A stretch of 64,000 nt of DNA from Owenia fusiformis (Eukaryota; Annelida; Polychaeta; Sabellida; Oweniidae), in assembly GCA_903813345.2 (NCBI GenBank), contig CAIIXF020000006.1, positions 21,771,936 through 21,835,935 of the forward strand, given 5' to 3'. Of the stretch, positions 63,100-64,000 are shown one piece after another (position 1 is the first letter of the stretch; the number at the start of each line of letters is the position of its first letter). The position numbers and the translations under genes are program-made. Under the pieces are notes generated by a model. That model was not told the DNA's origin, did no database searches, and saw only the letters and a program-made list of their open reading frames with translations.

Positions 63100-63510
63100 C
63101 AATATTTAGAGGGGCTCATATCTGAAGAACATTTCCGAATTTTTATAAAATCACACAGATACTGCCTGGCTTCCAAGATGCAAAAATAATTTGTATAGAT
63201 AGTGCACCTTGAACACCATTTTTTATGAATGCTGGGGACTCAGTATTAAAAGGATAATTTCAAAATATATAGGTCTGGGAAAGGTTTAAGGCACACTGCG
63301 TCGCTATAGAATGAATTGCGCTACTATTTTCACAATTGTATTGATATTTGGTGTCAAATACACATATCTTGGTATATTTGAAGTCCCAAAACGGCTTAGT
63401 TTCAGAAATATCCAAAATTTAAATTAAAAAATAACCGTTAGCTCCGCACCCTCCGCTCATTTGCTCCGCACCCAATATTTCCCACAGGCTCTGTCTGTAT
63501 AGGGTGATTA
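63100..63510. repeat. Inverted copy of the 43660-44100 repeat
   Basis: Contains TTAGCTCCGCACCCTCCGCT and ends CACAGGCTCTGTCTG, the complement of the repeat inside the 9.95 kb element. It occupies the place of the exon 5 replacement in copy 3. Confidence 0.7.
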
Positions 63511-64000
63511 TTTTCGAATTACTAGACTTTATCTAAATTTTGAAGAATCAAAAATCATTTCCAAAGAACAATCAAGGCCTGTTTTCAATGACATCGGAGT
63601 CTTGTCTGTCTTTTTGCAGGTGTATATAGAGTTTTATTTGAATGAAAAATTGGTTCATACCTTCAAGAACTACACATTTCCAGGAGCCTTTGGTCATATT
63701 AATTGTATTAAATGTACACTTTAAGTCTGGAATTTGTAAATGTCATAACTTTGGGATCTTATGTATCAATCAAAAGTATTAATTTGAGATTTTAATATTC
63801 CAAATGTCCTGAGTGCAAAAGTAGAATGGTTGTTTAATGGATATGTAAAGTATTTTTATAACAGTATGTGAATATTTTGAATTATGAAATGGGTACACAG
63901 GTGATATTAATGTAAATGCCATGTGTAACCATTATGTAAACATCATGTAAATTTTTAGTTACCAGTAACATGGTCATTTATTTGTAAATATATTTTTTCA

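Larger units (their letters stand above)
50989..64000. repeat. Tandem segmental duplication, copy 3 (cut by window end)
   Basis: Begins with the NR5B exon 4 tail at 50989-50999. It carries the 8.5 kb insertion at 51175, the third lipocalin, a TTAA insertion at 61574 and rearranged sequence at 62770-63510, then resumes the copy 2 sequence to the window edge. It shares with copy 2 the loss of NR5B exon 5. Confidence 0.92.

Overview
This is AT-rich nuclear DNA of an invertebrate animal. Genes are split by GT-AG introns, there is almost no long open reading frame, and small terminal-inverted-repeat (TIR) transposons are dense throughout. The best gene is a nuclear receptor of the NR5B (HR39) type, a class I know from arthropods, molluscs and invertebrate deuterostomes but not vertebrates. 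Low GC, tandem-duplicated secreted lipocalins and the repeat style fit a marine invertebrate such as a mollusc, but a hemichordate or echinoderm is not excluded. The species cannot be named from this window.

Layout. 1-5877: no convincing gene; several TIR elements, including a 133 bp element with 29 bp perfect inverted ends and a 6 bp target duplication. 5878-8119 (+): the last three coding exons of a cysteine-patterned protein I cannot name, with a duplicated splice acceptor before its last exon. 8240-18770: repeats only, including a 1.65 kb near-perfect foldback element with a 5 bp target duplication and a hAT-type element with an 8 bp target duplication. 18780-28468 (+): the NR5B receptor, five coding exons that join to 694 residues, with a possible 5' untranslated exon.

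From 25341 to the right edge the window is three tandem copies of one segment: 25341-34016, 34017-50988 and 50989-64000 (cut by the window). Each starts with the last 11 bases and splice donor of NR5B exon 4. Each carries a two-exon apolipoprotein D-like lipocalin on the minus strand. In the first copy the lipocalin lies inside the last NR5B intron. Copies 2 and 3 share the loss of NR5B exon 5, so only the first copy can complete the receptor. They are sister copies.

The three copies act as each other's controls for insertions. Copy 1 gained a 1,076 bp mariner-like element at TA. Copy 2 gained a 9.95 kb element whose two ends are different ACGT-rich tandem arrays. Copy 3 gained an 8,488 bp element with 1.4 kb TIRs and a 6 bp target duplication, a 563 bp element at TTAA, and a patch of nested repeats where exon 5 used to be. 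In each case except that last patch, an intact empty site is visible in at least one other copy, so the ends can be fixed to the base or nearly so. The most novel objects are the 9.95 kb array-ended element, the 8.5 kb long-TIR element with tRNA-like promoters in each arm, and the receptor-plus-nested-lipocalin duplication itself.
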